Shown: positions 43,963-52,651, counted from the stretch's first letter. The stretch: DNA of 64,000 bases from Algibacter_G agarivorans (GCF_039543245.1 NZ_BAABJJ010000014.1:1-64000), one strand, 5' to 3'. Notes: generated by a model from the sequence alone, not told the origin. Numbers and translations are program-made.

Positions 43963-44982
43963 TTACTCTAACACCGAATAATCGCCAATACTAATACTGG
44001 TAAAATTCCCATCATACTTAACATGATTACCAACCATGGCATTATCTAAATTAGCATTTTTTATTGTTGTATTTGTTTGAATTAAGCTATTCTTAACAGT
44101 TGAGTTTTCAATAACACTATGGTTTCCAATAGAAACATAAGGGCCAACTGTAGCGTTTTTAAGCACTACATTTTCACCAATAAAACAAGGTTCTATAATA
44201 TTAGAATTTTCCAGTTTAGCTGAAGATGCTACTAATTGCTCTTCGCCATCCGCTTTCAAAAAGCCTAGCATACGTTGATTGGTTTCAATAGTTATGGCTT
44301 TGTTTCCACAATCCATCCATTCATCAACAGTTCCTGTTTTGAATATTCTGCCTTCTGCCATCATACGTTTAATACCATCATTAATTTGGTATTCACCGCC
44401 ATTCATAATGTTTTCATCAAGGATTTCCTGTAGTTTTCCTTTTAAAACGGCAACATCTTTAAAATAATAAATACCAATTACAGCTTGATCGCTTACAAAC
44501 GTTTCTGGTTTTTCAACAAGTTCTACAATGTCGCCGTTATCATTCAATTTAACTACACCGTAAGCTTCGGGATTGTCTACTTGTTTTGTCCAAATAACGC
44601 TATCTGCCGTTGGGTCTAAATCAAATTCAGCTCTAATCAAGGTGTCTGCATAAGCAATTACAGCAGGTCCTGAAAGCGATGGTTCTGCAGACATAATAGC
44701 ATGACCAGTTCCTAACGGTTGGTCCTGACGATAAATTGATGCTTTGGCTCCTAAACTTTTAGCTAAGTCTTGTAAACTCGAAACCACATCATCTCCAAAC
44801 CAAGCTGGGTCTCCCAAAACAAAGGCAATTTCCTCTACGGGTTGTTTTAAAACTTTAGCAATGTCTTTTACCAATCTGTGAACAATAGGTTGCCCAGCAA
44901 CAGGAATTAATGGTTTTGGTACGGTTAAACTGTGTGGGCGTAATCGAGAACCTCGACCTGCCATTGGTACTATTATTTTCAT
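43963..44982 (-). CDS. Sugar nucleotidyltransferase with left-handed beta-helix tail
   Basis: NDP-sugar pyrophosphorylase-like enzyme of 339 residues. The N-terminal Rossmann-like domain has PMAGRGSRLRPHSLTVPKPLIPVAGQPI (residues 5-32), GTGHAIMSAEPSLSG near 92, YADTLI, and NDGIKRMMAEG, as in glucose-1-phosphate thymidylyltransferase/RmlA and GlmU types. The C-terminal hexapeptide region (ENVVLKNATVGPYVSIGNHSVIENSTV) forms a short beta-helix. It activates a sugar phosphate; the particular sugar is not decidable from sequence. It belongs with dut and the flippase. Confidence 0.88.
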   Translation of the reverse strand: MKIIVPMAGRGSRLRPHSLTVPKPLIPVAGQPIVHRLVKDIAKVLKQPVEEIAFVLGDPAWFGDDVVSSLQDLAKSLGAKASIYRQDQPLGTGHAIMSAEPSLSGPAVIAYADTLIRAEFDLDPTADSVIWTKQVDNPEAYGVVKLNDNGDIVELVEKPETFVSDQAVIGIYYFKDVAVLKGKLQEILDENIMNGGEYQINDGIKRMMAEGRIFKTGTVDEWMDCGNKAITIETNQRMLGFLKADGEEQLVASSAKLENSNIIEPCFIGENVVLKNATVGPYVSIGNHSVIENSTVKNSLIQTNTTIKNANLDNAMVGNHVKYDGNFTSISIGDYSVLE

Positions 44983-44994
44983 TCCTCTCCCTAA

Positions 44995-45013
44995 CCCTCT
45001 CCAAAGGAGAGGG
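44995..45013. repeat. CCCTCTCC-AAA-GGAGAGGG hairpin
   Basis: Perfect 8-nt arms with a 3-nt loop between dut and the nucleotidyltransferase gene. It is related to the CTCCCC/GGGGAG palindromes at 14261 and elsewhere. The rest of the 131-nt spacer holds only AT-rich repeats (AATCGTTAATCGTAATTCGT). Confidence 0.7.
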
Positions 45014-45113
45014 GATTTTTGTTAAGATTTATATTTTAGTTTATACTTTTTTCGCCACGAATACACGAATCTTTCTATTCTGAAATCAAAAATCGTTAAT
45101 CGTAATTCGTCAA

Positions 45114-45548
45114 TCACTTTGTTCCAGTGCTTCCAAAACCGCCTTCACCTCTATCAGTTTCAGAAAGTGTTTCAACCTGAGCCCATTCAGCACGTTCATG
45201 TTTCGCGATGACTAATTGTGCAATACGCTCGCCATTTTCTATAGTGAAATCTTCATTGGATAGATTTACTAAAATCACTCCTATTTCGCCTCTATAATCG
45301 GCATCAATAGTTCCAGGCGCATTAAGTACCGTAATACCTTTTTTAGCGGCTAAACCACTTCTTGGCCGCACTTGGGCTTCTATACCAACTGGAAGTTCTA
45401 TAAATAAGCCTGTGCCCACAATACTGCGCTCTAATGGCTTTAAAACTCTAGCTTCAGATAAATTGGCACGTAAATCCATTCCTGCGGAAGCTATGGTTTC
45501 ATAATGCGGTAAATCGTGACTGGATTTGTTTATTATTTTAATATTCAT
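45114..45548 (-). CDS. dut: dUTP diphosphatase
   Basis: Trimeric dUTPase hydrolysing dUTP to dUMP, preventing uracil misincorporation. All five family motifs are present in 144 residues: ASAGMDLRA (about 21-29), RPRSGLAAKKGI (62-73), NAPGTIDADYRGEIGVILVN (76-95), GERIAQLVI (102-110) and DRGEGGFGSTG (131-141). ATG 45548. It follows the flippase by 47 nt. Confidence 0.97.
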   Translation of the reverse strand: MNIKIINKSSHDLPHYETIASAGMDLRANLSEARVLKPLERSIVGTGLFIELPVGIEAQVRPRSGLAAKKGITVLNAPGTIDADYRGEIGVILVNLSNEDFTIENGERIAQLVIAKHERAEWAQVETLSETDRGEGGFGSTGTK

Positions 45549-45595
45549 TTATGTTGATGTTTAAGATGCTTAGACTGCTCTCAGCATGACATAAG

Positions 45596-47020
45596 TTATC
45601 TTTTTAACAATTGTTTTATTTCGTTTTTTTCTAAAAAAACAACTAGCCCCAAAAATACTAAAACTAACATAGTATTTATATAATAGTTCGCATTTGTGTT
45701 TAAAGCAATTATAGATAACATAATTGCGAATAACAAATACCCTAAAATACTTTTAAGACTATAAGGTACTGGGTAAAATTTTTGCCCCAATACATACGAC
45801 ACTATCATCATGATACCATAAGCCAGCAAGGTTGCCCAAGCTGCGGCAATAAAACCTATTTTTTCTATCATAACAACATTAAATACTATGGTTATAGTTG
45901 CACCTAATAGAGACAAATACATGCCGTAACGTGTTTTATCTGTTAGTTTGTACCAAATAGCTAAATTGAAATAAATACCGAGACATAAATTAGCTAATAA
46001 CACGATTGGAACAATATCTATGGCGCCCCAGTAGCTTTCATCTCTTACAATAAGTGATTTAAAAACATCCAGATAGGCTATGATAAAGATTAACATGGCA
46101 CTTCCAAAAATAACAAAGTACTTCATTATTCTAGCATATGTTTCTTTAGCATTTTTCTCTTTAGCATGATTAAAAAAGAAAGGCTCAGCACCTAACCGAA
46201 ACGCTTGAATAAATATAGTCATGAAAACGGCTATTTTATAACAACCGCTGTAAGCACCGTTAATATCTTTTCCAAGAACGTCCGGTAAAAGCCATTTATC
46301 AAAATTCTCATTGATAACATATGCTAAACCGGCCACCATTATTGGTAAACCATAATTTAATAGTTGTTTAAATATTGCTTTGCTAAACTGTAGTTTTGTT
46401 TTGAAAAAATATGGTGATAACAATAGAAACGTTACACCACTTGCAACCAGATTAGCAATGAAGATATATTTAACTAAGTCATTACTATCATAATTTGGAA
46501 AACCTATACTATATTTTGGTATTGCCCACAGAAAGAAGAAATTTAAAACTACCACAGTAAGTATATTGACCATTTTAACTGCTGCAAATTTGATTGGTCT
46601 TCCCGTAGCTCTTAAGTAGGCAAACGGAATTGCAACAATAGTATCTAAAACCAATACGCCTATTAAAAGATTGAAATAGTTTTGATTCAAGTTTACCAAT
46701 TCAGCTAGCTGTTGATTGAAAATCAAAACCACTGAAAGAAATAAAACTGCTGTAACTGTTAAACTAATCATTGCAGTTGAAAACACCTTTTGCTTTTCTT
46801 CACTTTTACTGAAAAATCTAAAAAAAGCAGTTTCCATACCATAGGTTAGCAGCACATTAAAAAATGCTGCATATACATAAAACGTCGTGTTGTCCGAATA
46901 ACTTGAAGTTTCTAGAGTGTCTGTATGTAGTGGTACTAATACAAAGTTCATTAGTCTTGGCAAAACAGTTGCCAAACCATATATGATGGTATCTTTAAAG
47001 AACTTCTTTAGTGTGCTCAA
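45596..47020 (-). CDS. Polysaccharide flippase (Wzx/MurJ-like, MOP superfamily)
   Basis: Integral membrane transporter of 474 residues with about 14 helices. Oligosaccharide-flippase-family traits: IIYGLATVLPRLMNFVLVPLHTDTL at the start, VLDTIVAIPFAYLRATGRPIKFAAVKM, and GLPIMVAGLAYVINENFDKWLLPDVLG. It flips a lipid-linked glycan across the inner membrane. The initiation codon is TTG at 47020, since an in-frame TAG lies 6 nt upstream and no ATG is near. It begins the flippase-dut-nucleotidyltransferase run and lies directly after the atp operon terminator. Confidence 0.88.
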   Translation of the reverse strand: MSTLKKFFKDTIIYGLATVLPRLMNFVLVPLHTDTLETSSYSDNTTFYVYAAFFNVLLTYGMETAFFRFFSKSEEKQKVFSTAMISLTVTAVLFLSVVLIFNQQLAELVNLNQNYFNLLIGVLVLDTIVAIPFAYLRATGRPIKFAAVKMVNILTVVVLNFFFLWAIPKYSIGFPNYDSNDLVKYIFIANLVASGVTFLLLSPYFFKTKLQFSKAIFKQLLNYGLPIMVAGLAYVINENFDKWLLPDVLGKDINGAYSGCYKIAVFMTIFIQAFRLGAEPFFFNHAKEKNAKETYARIMKYFVIFGSAMLIFIIAYLDVFKSLIVRDESYWGAIDIVPIVLLANLCLGIYFNLAIWYKLTDKTRYGMYLSLLGATITIVFNVVMIEKIGFIAAAWATLLAYGIMMIVSYVLGQKFYPVPYSLKSILGYLLFAIMLSIIALNTNANYYINTMLVLVFLGLVVFLEKNEIKQLLKR

Positions 47021-47061
47021 AAACTATTTATTTATAAGGCTAAAAATAGGGTTTTTATAAC

Positions 47062-47094
47062 AAAAAAACCTAACTCGTTAAAGTTAGGTTTGTA
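47062..47094 (-). terminator. Intrinsic terminator of the atp operon
   Basis: AAACCTAACT (47066-47075) / AGTTAGGTTT (47082-47091), perfect 10-nt arms with a 6-nt loop, followed by a T-run on the minus strand. It lies about 40 nt past the atpG stop and just upstream of the flippase TTG. Confidence 0.88.
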
Positions 47095-47110
47095 ATTTAT
47101 CTGAATGAGA

Positions 47111-47128
47111 TTCCTGTCTTCACAGGAA
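47111..47128. repeat. TTCCTGTCTTCACAGGAA hairpin
   Basis: Arms TTCCTGT/ACAGGAA with a CTTC loop between atpG and its terminator. It is a short element of the CCTGnnTTnnCAGG style also seen at 36015. Confidence 0.55.
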
Positions 47129-47132
47129 CTTA

Positions 47133-47993
47133 TTAGTTATTCAAAGCTTCCGCTCCACCAACAATCTCTAAGATTTCGTTGGTAATCGCTGCTTGACGTG
47201 CTTTGTTATACGTTAATTTAAGTTGATCTCTTAATTCTGTTGCATTATCAGTGGCTTTGTGCATGGCTGTCATACGTGCTCCATGTTCTGATGCAAATGA
47301 ATCTCTAACACCTTTATACAATTGTGTTTTTAAAGACTTAGGTATTAACTCTTCTACAATCTCTAATTTTGATGGCTCAAAAATATAATCAGCATTATTA
47401 TTAGCTTCTCCTTCAACTGGAACAATTGGTAAAAACTGCTCTGTCATTACAATTTGAGTAGCCGCATTTTTGAATTTGTTATAAACGATTTCAATTTTAT
47501 CAAACTCGCCAGCAACAAATTTATCCATTAACAATTCAGCAATTTCAGCAACATTGTCAAAGGTTAAATCGTCATAAACTTCACTTTTATTAGCTATAAC
47601 CCTATTGGTCTTTTTAAAAGCGTCATTTCCTTTTTTACCAATGGCTAAATAAGAAACCTCTTGATTAGCATAAGTTTCAGCAGTAAGTTTATTAACTTCC
47701 TTGATGATGTTTGAATTAAATGCACCTGCCAAACCTCTATTAGAAGTAATTGGTACCAAAAGCACTTTTTTTAATTCACGTTGTTCAGAATATGTGCTTC
47801 CAGAATCTGCATCTAAAGTGGCGCTTAAACTTTGTAAAAGCTCTGTTAACTTATCTGCATAAGGACGCATAGCTGTAATAGCATCTTGAGCTTTCTTTAA
47901 CTTTGCAGCAGACACCATTTTCATGGCACTGGTAATCTGCATGGTTGAAGATACTGATGATATTCTGTTACGTATTTCTTTTAAATTTGCCAT
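47133..47993 (-). CDS. atpG: F1F0 ATP synthase subunit gamma
   Basis: Central rotor shaft of F1, 286 residues. N-terminal helix (MANLKEIRNRISSVSSTMQITSAMKMVSAAKLKKAQ) and C-terminal helix (MTAMHKATDNATELRDQLKLTYNKARQAAITNEILEIVGGAEAL) form the coiled shaft; TSNRGLAGAFNSNI is the conserved Rossmann-like segment. It is the last gene of the operon but is separated from atpA by about 440 nt holding a four-helix-bundle gene. Confidence 0.97.
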   Translation of the reverse strand: MANLKEIRNRISSVSSTMQITSAMKMVSAAKLKKAQDAITAMRPYADKLTELLQSLSATLDADSGSTYSEQRELKKVLLVPITSNRGLAGAFNSNIIKEVNKLTAETYANQEVSYLAIGKKGNDAFKKTNRVIANKSEVYDDLTFDNVAEIAELLMDKFVAGEFDKIEIVYNKFKNAATQIVMTEQFLPIVPVEGEANNNADYIFEPSKLEIVEELIPKSLKTQLYKGVRDSFASEHGARMTAMHKATDNATELRDQLKLTYNKARQAAITNEILEIVGGAEALNN

Positions 47994-47999
47994 TTCTCA

Positions 48000-48030
48000 A
48001 GTTATGAGTTATGAGTGCTGAGTTATGAGT
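48000..48030. repeat. Three AGTTATGAGT direct repeats
   Basis: AGTTATGAGT occurs at 48000-48009, 48007-48016 and 48021-48030, between the atpG start and the end of the four-helix-bundle gene. The same decamer is inside the inverted repeat on the gene's other side (48388-48397, complement at 48410-48419), so the gene is bracketed by matching repeats. Confidence 0.85.
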
Positions 48031-48358
48031 TTTTGATAATTGCTACCAAAATTCTTATTAACTCCTCACACTTGTTCTTCATTTCTTTCGGCACTTGCCT
48101 TCCAGTTGCTTCTAAAATTTCTAACCAATATTTGGTCTCATCAGCTTCCTTTAAAGCAATTCCAAATTTATTTTTAAAATCTTTTGTACTAACTCCTCTT
48201 TGTGCTTCCCTTGTATTGGCTCCAATACTCGTTCCACTATTTAATAATTGAGAAGCTAACTCAAAATCTTTATTCTCTTTTAGTTTGTCCGTAAAATGAA
48301 CAATCTCGCAAGCAAATTGAAAACTCTTTACTCGAATTGGACTGTTATTTAAAGACAT
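48023..48358 (-). CDS. Four-helix-bundle protein (23S rRNA IVS / S23 / Avd-like family)
   Basis: 111-residue all-helical protein of the family first seen in 23S rRNA intervening sequences, also related to Avd proteins of diversity-generating retroelements. Landmarks: VKSFQFACEIVHFTDKLKENKDFELASQLLNSGTSIGANTREAQRG (residues 10-55), then DFKNKFGIALKEADETKYWLEIL and a last helix with CEELIRILVAIIKN. The function is not established; such proteins form pentameric barrels with a basic face that may bind nucleic acid. Here it is inserted between atpA and atpG, away from any rRNA or reverse transcriptase gene, and flanked by AGTTATGAGT repeats, so it looks like a passenger of a small mobile or repeat-borne unit. 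Confidence 0.88.
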   Translation of the reverse strand: MSLNNSPIRVKSFQFACEIVHFTDKLKENKDFELASQLLNSGTSIGANTREAQRGVSTKDFKNKFGIALKEADETKYWLEILEATGRQVPKEMKNKCEELIRILVAIIKNS

Positions 48359-48379
48359 CTTTTATAGTTGCAAGGTATG

Positions 48380-48427
48380 AAGTTTAGAGTTATGAGTGAG
48401 AAACTCTGAACTCATAACTCTAAACTT
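48380..48427. repeat. 18-bp perfect inverted repeat between atpA and the four-helix-bundle gene
   Basis: Arms 48380-48397 and 48410-48427 (AAGTTTAGAGTTATGAGT and its exact complement) with a 12-nt loop. Read on the minus strand it comes right after the atpA stop, where a hairpin could terminate or stabilise the atp transcript ahead of atpG. No long T-run follows. Confidence 0.85.
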
Positions 48428-48435
48428 ATAACTTT

Positions 48436-50016
48436 TTATGCTCTATACTTTCCTGATAAATCTTTTGCTACAGCTGTTAATGTATCTGTAACTTCATCAG
48501 TTAATTTTCCTGCTTTTAAAGTAGCCAATACATCAGCATGTTTTGCTTTTAAGAATTCTAAGAAATCTCTTTCAAATTCTTTCACTTTTTCAACAGGCAC
48601 ATCTCTCAATAAGTTTTTAGATCCAGCATAAATAATTGCAATTTGATCTTCAACTTTAAAAGGATCGTTTTGTGCTTGTTTTAAAATCTCAACGTTACGT
48701 TTACCTTTTTCAATTACATTTAAAGTAACCGCATCTAAATCTGAACCAAACTTCGCGAAAGCTTCTAACTCGCGATATTGCGCTTGATCTAATTTTAAAG
48801 TACCTGCTACTTTTTTCATGGATTTAATCTGAGCGTTACCACCAACACGAGATACCGAGATACCTACGTTAATTGCTGGACGTACACCAGAGTTAAATAA
48901 ATCTCCGTCTAAGAAGATTTGCCCATCTGTAATCGAAATCACGTTTGTTGGAATATACGCAGAAACGTCACCCGCTTGTGTTTCAATAATTGGTAAAGCT
49001 GTTAAAGAACCTCCACCTTTTACAATTCCTTTTAAAGAATCTGGAAGGTCATTCATATCCTTAGCAATGGCATCATTATTAATCACTTTTGCAGAACGTT
49101 CTAATAAACGAGAGTGTAAATAGAAAACGTCACCTGGATATGCCTCACGCCCTGGTGGACGACGTAATAATAAAGATACCTCACGGTATGCAACGGCTTG
49201 TTTTGATAAATCATCAAATACAATTAAAGCTGGACGACCAGTATCTCTAAAATACTCGCCAATAGAAGCTCCTGTAAACGGTGCATAAACTTGCATTGCA
49301 GCAGGATCTGATGCATTTGCTGCAACTATTGTCGTATAGGCTAAAGCGCCTTTTTCTTCTAAAGTTTTAGCAATTAAAGCTACTGTTGAAGCTTTTTGTC
49401 CAACGGCAACATATATACAATATACAGGCTCACCTGCATCGTAAAATTCTTTTTGATTTAAAATGGTATCAATACAAACAGCTGTTTTACCAGTTTGACG
49501 GTCACCAATAACCAACTCACGCTGACCACGACCTACTGGAATCATAGCATCAATAGATTTGATACCTGTTTGTAATGGTTCAGTTACTGGTTCACGGAAA
49601 ATAACTCCAGGCGCTTTACGCTCTAAAGGCATTTCGTAAGTTTTTCCAGAGATTGGTCCTTTACCATCTATAGGGTTTCCTAATGTGTCAACAACACGCC
49701 CTACAATACCTTCACCTACATTAACAGAAGCGATACGAGATGTACGTTTTACAGTAGAACCCTCTTTGATTCCAACTGATCCACCTAATAATACAATACC
49801 AACGTTATCTTCTTCAAGGTTAAGTACAATACCTTCTAATCCGCCTTCGAATTCTACTAACTCGCCATATTGCGCATTAGCTAATCCGTAAGCACGTACA
49901 ATACCATCACCTACAGTTAATACAGTTCCTACTTCGTCTAATGAAGCACTAGCCTCAAAACCTGAAAGTTGTTGTTTTAAGATTGCTGATATTTCAGCTG
50001 GTTTTACTTCTGCCAT
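48436..50016 (-). CDS. atpA: F1F0 ATP synthase subunit alpha
   Basis: Regulatory nucleotide-binding subunit of F1, 526 residues. Beta-barrel N-domain (GTVLTVGDGIVRAYGLANAQYGELVEF), Walker A GDRQTGKTA near residue 172, PYTGAS-like APFTGASIGEY, and the ATPase alpha/beta signature PAINVGISVSRVGGNAQ near 366. Start ATG 50016 (MAEVKPAEISAILKQQL). It is followed, out of the usual order, by the four-helix-bundle cassette rather than directly by atpG. Confidence 0.98.
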   Translation of the reverse strand: MAEVKPAEISAILKQQLSGFEASASLDEVGTVLTVGDGIVRAYGLANAQYGELVEFEGGLEGIVLNLEEDNVGIVLLGGSVGIKEGSTVKRTSRIASVNVGEGIVGRVVDTLGNPIDGKGPISGKTYEMPLERKAPGVIFREPVTEPLQTGIKSIDAMIPVGRGQRELVIGDRQTGKTAVCIDTILNQKEFYDAGEPVYCIYVAVGQKASTVALIAKTLEEKGALAYTTIVAANASDPAAMQVYAPFTGASIGEYFRDTGRPALIVFDDLSKQAVAYREVSLLLRRPPGREAYPGDVFYLHSRLLERSAKVINNDAIAKDMNDLPDSLKGIVKGGGSLTALPIIETQAGDVSAYIPTNVISITDGQIFLDGDLFNSGVRPAINVGISVSRVGGNAQIKSMKKVAGTLKLDQAQYRELEAFAKFGSDLDAVTLNVIEKGKRNVEILKQAQNDPFKVEDQIAIIYAGSKNLLRDVPVEKVKEFERDFLEFLKAKHADVLATLKAGKLTDEVTDTLTAVAKDLSGKYRA

Positions 50017-50078
50017 CTCTTTTAAGTATTTAGACTCTAGACTCTAGACGTTATAAACGCAATAGAGAAAAGTCTTTT

Positions 50079-50615
50079 TTAATTTAATGTAAATTCTCTT
50101 TTTAATTTGTTAAGTTGATTTGCAACACTTGCATTGTACTGCACATCTCCTATTCTTAAAATGAAACCACCTAAAATGCTTTCATCAATTATGTTTTCTA
50201 CTTCAACTTCTTTTCCTGTAAGCGCTTTAGCCTTTGCTAAAACTTTCTTCTTTAAATCTGCTGTTAAAGCTATTGCTGTTGTAACAGTTGCTACCTCAAT
50301 GCCTTTAGACTCATCAAATAACTGATTGTATTTTGAAGCCACGTGACCTAAAATATCAATTCTGTTATTGGTTACTAAAGTATCAATTAAGCTTAAAGTC
50401 GTTTTATTAGAGTTTTTAAAAACTTCTAATAGCGTTGCTTTTTTTATTGAAGAAGGAATTACAGGACTTTGAAGCACTTCGCTTAAATCTTTACTTTCTG
50501 CTAAAGTATTTGCGATTAACTTCAAATCATTATTTACAACCTCAGCTGTTTTCCGATCTGATGCCAAGCTTAACACTGCTTTTGCGTAACGTATTGCTGC
50601 TCTTGCTCCCGCCAT
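50079..50615 (-). CDS. atpH: F1F0 ATP synthase subunit delta
   Basis: Stator connector (OSCP homologue), 178 residues: N-terminal six-helix domain (ARAAIRYAKAVLSLASDRKTAEVVNNDLKLIAN), C-terminal VATVTTAIALTADLKKKVLAKAKALTGKEVEVENIIDESILGGFILRIGDVQYNAS, the delta signature. It is 6 nt downstream of atpF. The spacer to atpA carries a small TAGACTCTAGACTCTAGACG tandem. Confidence 0.97.
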   Translation of the reverse strand: MAGARAAIRYAKAVLSLASDRKTAEVVNNDLKLIANTLAESKDLSEVLQSPVIPSSIKKATLLEVFKNSNKTTLSLIDTLVTNNRIDILGHVASKYNQLFDESKGIEVATVTTAIALTADLKKKVLAKAKALTGKEVEVENIIDESILGGFILRIGDVQYNASVANQLNKLKREFTLN

Positions 50616-50621
50616 TATAAC

Positions 50622-51122
50622 TTAGTTTAATGATTTTTCACCTAACATCGTTTCAACCAATTGTAATTGTTTGTCTTTGTTAGATAATTCAGTACGCACA
50701 ACTTTTTCTGCAATCTCTAAAGATAAGCCTGCAACGTGATTTTTAAGTTCAGCCATAGCTGCCTTCTTTTCACTTTCAATAGCTGCTTGCGCTTGTGTAA
50801 TCATTTTATTTGCTTGCTCTTGAGCTTCTCCTTTAGCATCATCAATCATTTTGTTTTTGATATCACGTGCTTCTTTCAACATGGTTTCACGTTCTGCTCT
50901 AGCTTCTTTTAATAATTTTTGATTATCAGCTTGAAGGTTTTGCATTTCTAACTTCGCTTTTTCAGCAGAGTCTAATGCATTTTTAATACCTTCTTCTCTA
51001 TCATTAACAGCATCTAAAATTGGTTTCCAAGCAAACTTTTTCAACAATAAAATAAGTACTATAAAAAGTACTGCTTGCCAAAAAAACAATCCCAATGAAA
51101 AGTCTTCGAATAATTTTCCCAT
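50622..51122 (-). CDS. atpF: F1F0 ATP synthase subunit b
   Basis: Peripheral stalk, 166 residues. One N-terminal membrane helix (LGLFFWQAVLFIVLILLLKKFAW, about 10-32), then a long charged coiled coil (AEKAKLEMQNLQADNQKLLKEARAERETMLKEARDIKN) reaching to F1. It is preceded by a hairpin separating it from atpE. Confidence 0.97.
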   Translation of the reverse strand: MGKLFEDFSLGLFFWQAVLFIVLILLLKKFAWKPILDAVNDREEGIKNALDSAEKAKLEMQNLQADNQKLLKEARAERETMLKEARDIKNKMIDDAKGEAQEQANKMITQAQAAIESEKKAAMAELKNHVAGLSLEIAEKVVRTELSNKDKQLQLVETMLGEKSLN

Positions 51123-51163
51123 AATAATTTATATTTCTAAAAAACTTATGTTTAACTAAAAGG

Positions 51164-51192
51164 AACAGCTATAACCAACCGTTATAGCTGTT
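51164..51192 (-). promoter_or_regulatory. Hairpin between atpE and atpF
   Basis: AACAGCTATAAC (51164-51175) and GTTATAGCTGTT (51181-51192), perfect 12-nt arms with a 5-nt loop. In the mRNA it follows atpE. Such a structure could stabilise the atpE message or partly stop transcription, which would help supply the many c-subunits needed per enzyme (inference). Confidence 0.65.
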
Positions 51193-51203
51193 TCTTGTTT
51201 GTT

Positions 51204-51395
51204 TTATACTGCAAATAAAGCAGCAAATCCAATACCTTCAATCAAAGCTGCTGCAATAAGCATAGCCGTTTGAATTTTTCCTGTAGCTTCAGGTTGACGA
51301 GCGATAGCTTCCATAGCAGAACCACCGATTCTACCAATACCAATACCTGCTCCAATTACTACTAAACCTGCACCTACGATAGCTGGAATTTCCAT
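51204..51395 (-). CDS. atpE: F1F0 ATP synthase subunit c
   Basis: 63-residue rotor-ring proteolipid: two membrane helices joined by the RQPEATGKIQ loop. The ion-carrying carboxylate is the Glu of AALIEGIGF in helix 2. The first helix (VGAGLVVIGAGIGIGRIGGSA) lacks the Gln that marks sodium-type rings, so this is most likely a proton-driven enzyme. ATG 51395. Confidence 0.96.
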   Translation of the reverse strand: MEIPAIVGAGLVVIGAGIGIGRIGGSAMEAIARQPEATGKIQTAMLIAAALIEGIGFAALFAV

Positions 51396-51446
51396 AAAAT
51401 ATATATTAAATTAATTAAACATTCAATTTGTAAAAACCATCACTAA

Positions 51447-52535
51447 TTAGTGATGATCGTCATGCTCTTCAACTGCCATACCGAAATACAACGCTGAAAG
51501 TACTGTAAAAATATATGCTTGTAAAGCCGCAACAAGCAACTCTAAAATAGCTAATACAAATGCTAATAAAAATGATAACCCACTTCCTAACCAGTTTTGG
51601 AATAAAAATATCATCCCAATAATACTCATTAACACCACGTGTCCTGCAGTTATATTTGCATATAAACGAATCATTAATGCGAACGGTTTAATAAATGTTC
51701 CTAATAATTCTATTGGTGCTAATATAATTTTCATTGGCCAAGGCACTCCTGGCATCCAAAAAATATGTTTCCAGTAATTTTTATTTCCTGAAAACGTGGT
51801 AATTAAATAGGTAATAAGTGCTAAACATAACGTTATAGCAATGTTATTAGTTACGTTCATCCCTATTGGTGTTAAACCAAATAAGTTGACAATCCAAACA
51901 AAGAAAAACACAGTTAATAAATAACTCATGTATCTTTTATAATGCTTTTCACCTATGTTAGGTCTGGCAATCTCATCACGCACATAAAGCACAATAGGTT
52001 CTAATAAGCGACCTGTTCCTTTTGGCATGCTGTTATTGGTTTTATATGATTTTGCCATGCGGCTAAACATAAAAAACATGATAGCGAATACCATAAAAAT
52101 CATTACCACGTTTTTTGTGATTGATAAATCTATTGGTTTTTCGTTTATAGCGTGATGATGGTCATCTTCAAGAATTTTTCCGTCTGGCCCATCTACTTTG
52201 TAGATTTTTGAATGATGTAATTTGTAGAAATCTCCACCAACCTCAGCAACTGTTTCTCCATGATGAAATTTAGAAGACGAAAATACTTTTAACCCATTAT
52301 CCCATAAAATAACTGGTAAAGGTGTACCTATGTGAACCGCTTCCCCAGAATCATTTGTGTATGAAAAAAAATGTAGGTCGTAGGAATCCTTTAAGTGGTG
52401 CTGGATAAATTCCTTTACTTCTGCCTTTTTATCGGTTTTTGGTTCACCGTGCTCATCGCCATGTTGTCCAAAAGACATAAAGGCAGTCAAAAGCAGTAAT
52501 AATGTAATTGGTTTTAAAAATATTTTTCTTCGCAT
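51447..52535 (-). CDS. atpB: F1F0 ATP synthase subunit a
   Basis: Proton channel stator, 362 residues. In Bacteroidota style it has an N-terminal signal-like helix (RRKIFLKPITLLLLLTAFMSFG) and a His/Glu-rich periplasmic extension (HGDEHGEPKTDKK) before the usual five to six helices. Conserved Arg in LMIRLYANITAGH (about residue 290) and the terminal AALQAYIFTVLSALYFG helix are present. It ends in a HDDHH tail. Confidence 0.96.
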   Translation of the reverse strand: MRRKIFLKPITLLLLLTAFMSFGQHGDEHGEPKTDKKAEVKEFIQHHLKDSYDLHFFSYTNDSGEAVHIGTPLPVILWDNGLKVFSSSKFHHGETVAEVGGDFYKLHHSKIYKVDGPDGKILEDDHHHAINEKPIDLSITKNVVMIFMVFAIMFFMFSRMAKSYKTNNSMPKGTGRLLEPIVLYVRDEIARPNIGEKHYKRYMSYLLTVFFFVWIVNLFGLTPIGMNVTNNIAITLCLALITYLITTFSGNKNYWKHIFWMPGVPWPMKIILAPIELLGTFIKPFALMIRLYANITAGHVVLMSIIGMIFLFQNWLGSGLSFLLAFVLAILELLVAALQAYIFTVLSALYFGMAVEEHDDHH

Positions 52536-52651
52536 ATTGCTTTAAGTAATAGTGGCTTAAAAATCGGTGCAAAGGTATGTTTTTATATCAAAAACCAAAA
52601 CAATTTTTCTTTTTATTTCATTCACCCTCTTTAAGATGATTAGATAAGATG

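Noticed and set aside
48023..48358. Diversity-generating retroelement (Avd gene)
   Set aside because: No reverse transcriptase, template or variable repeat is near; only the four-helix protein family is shared.
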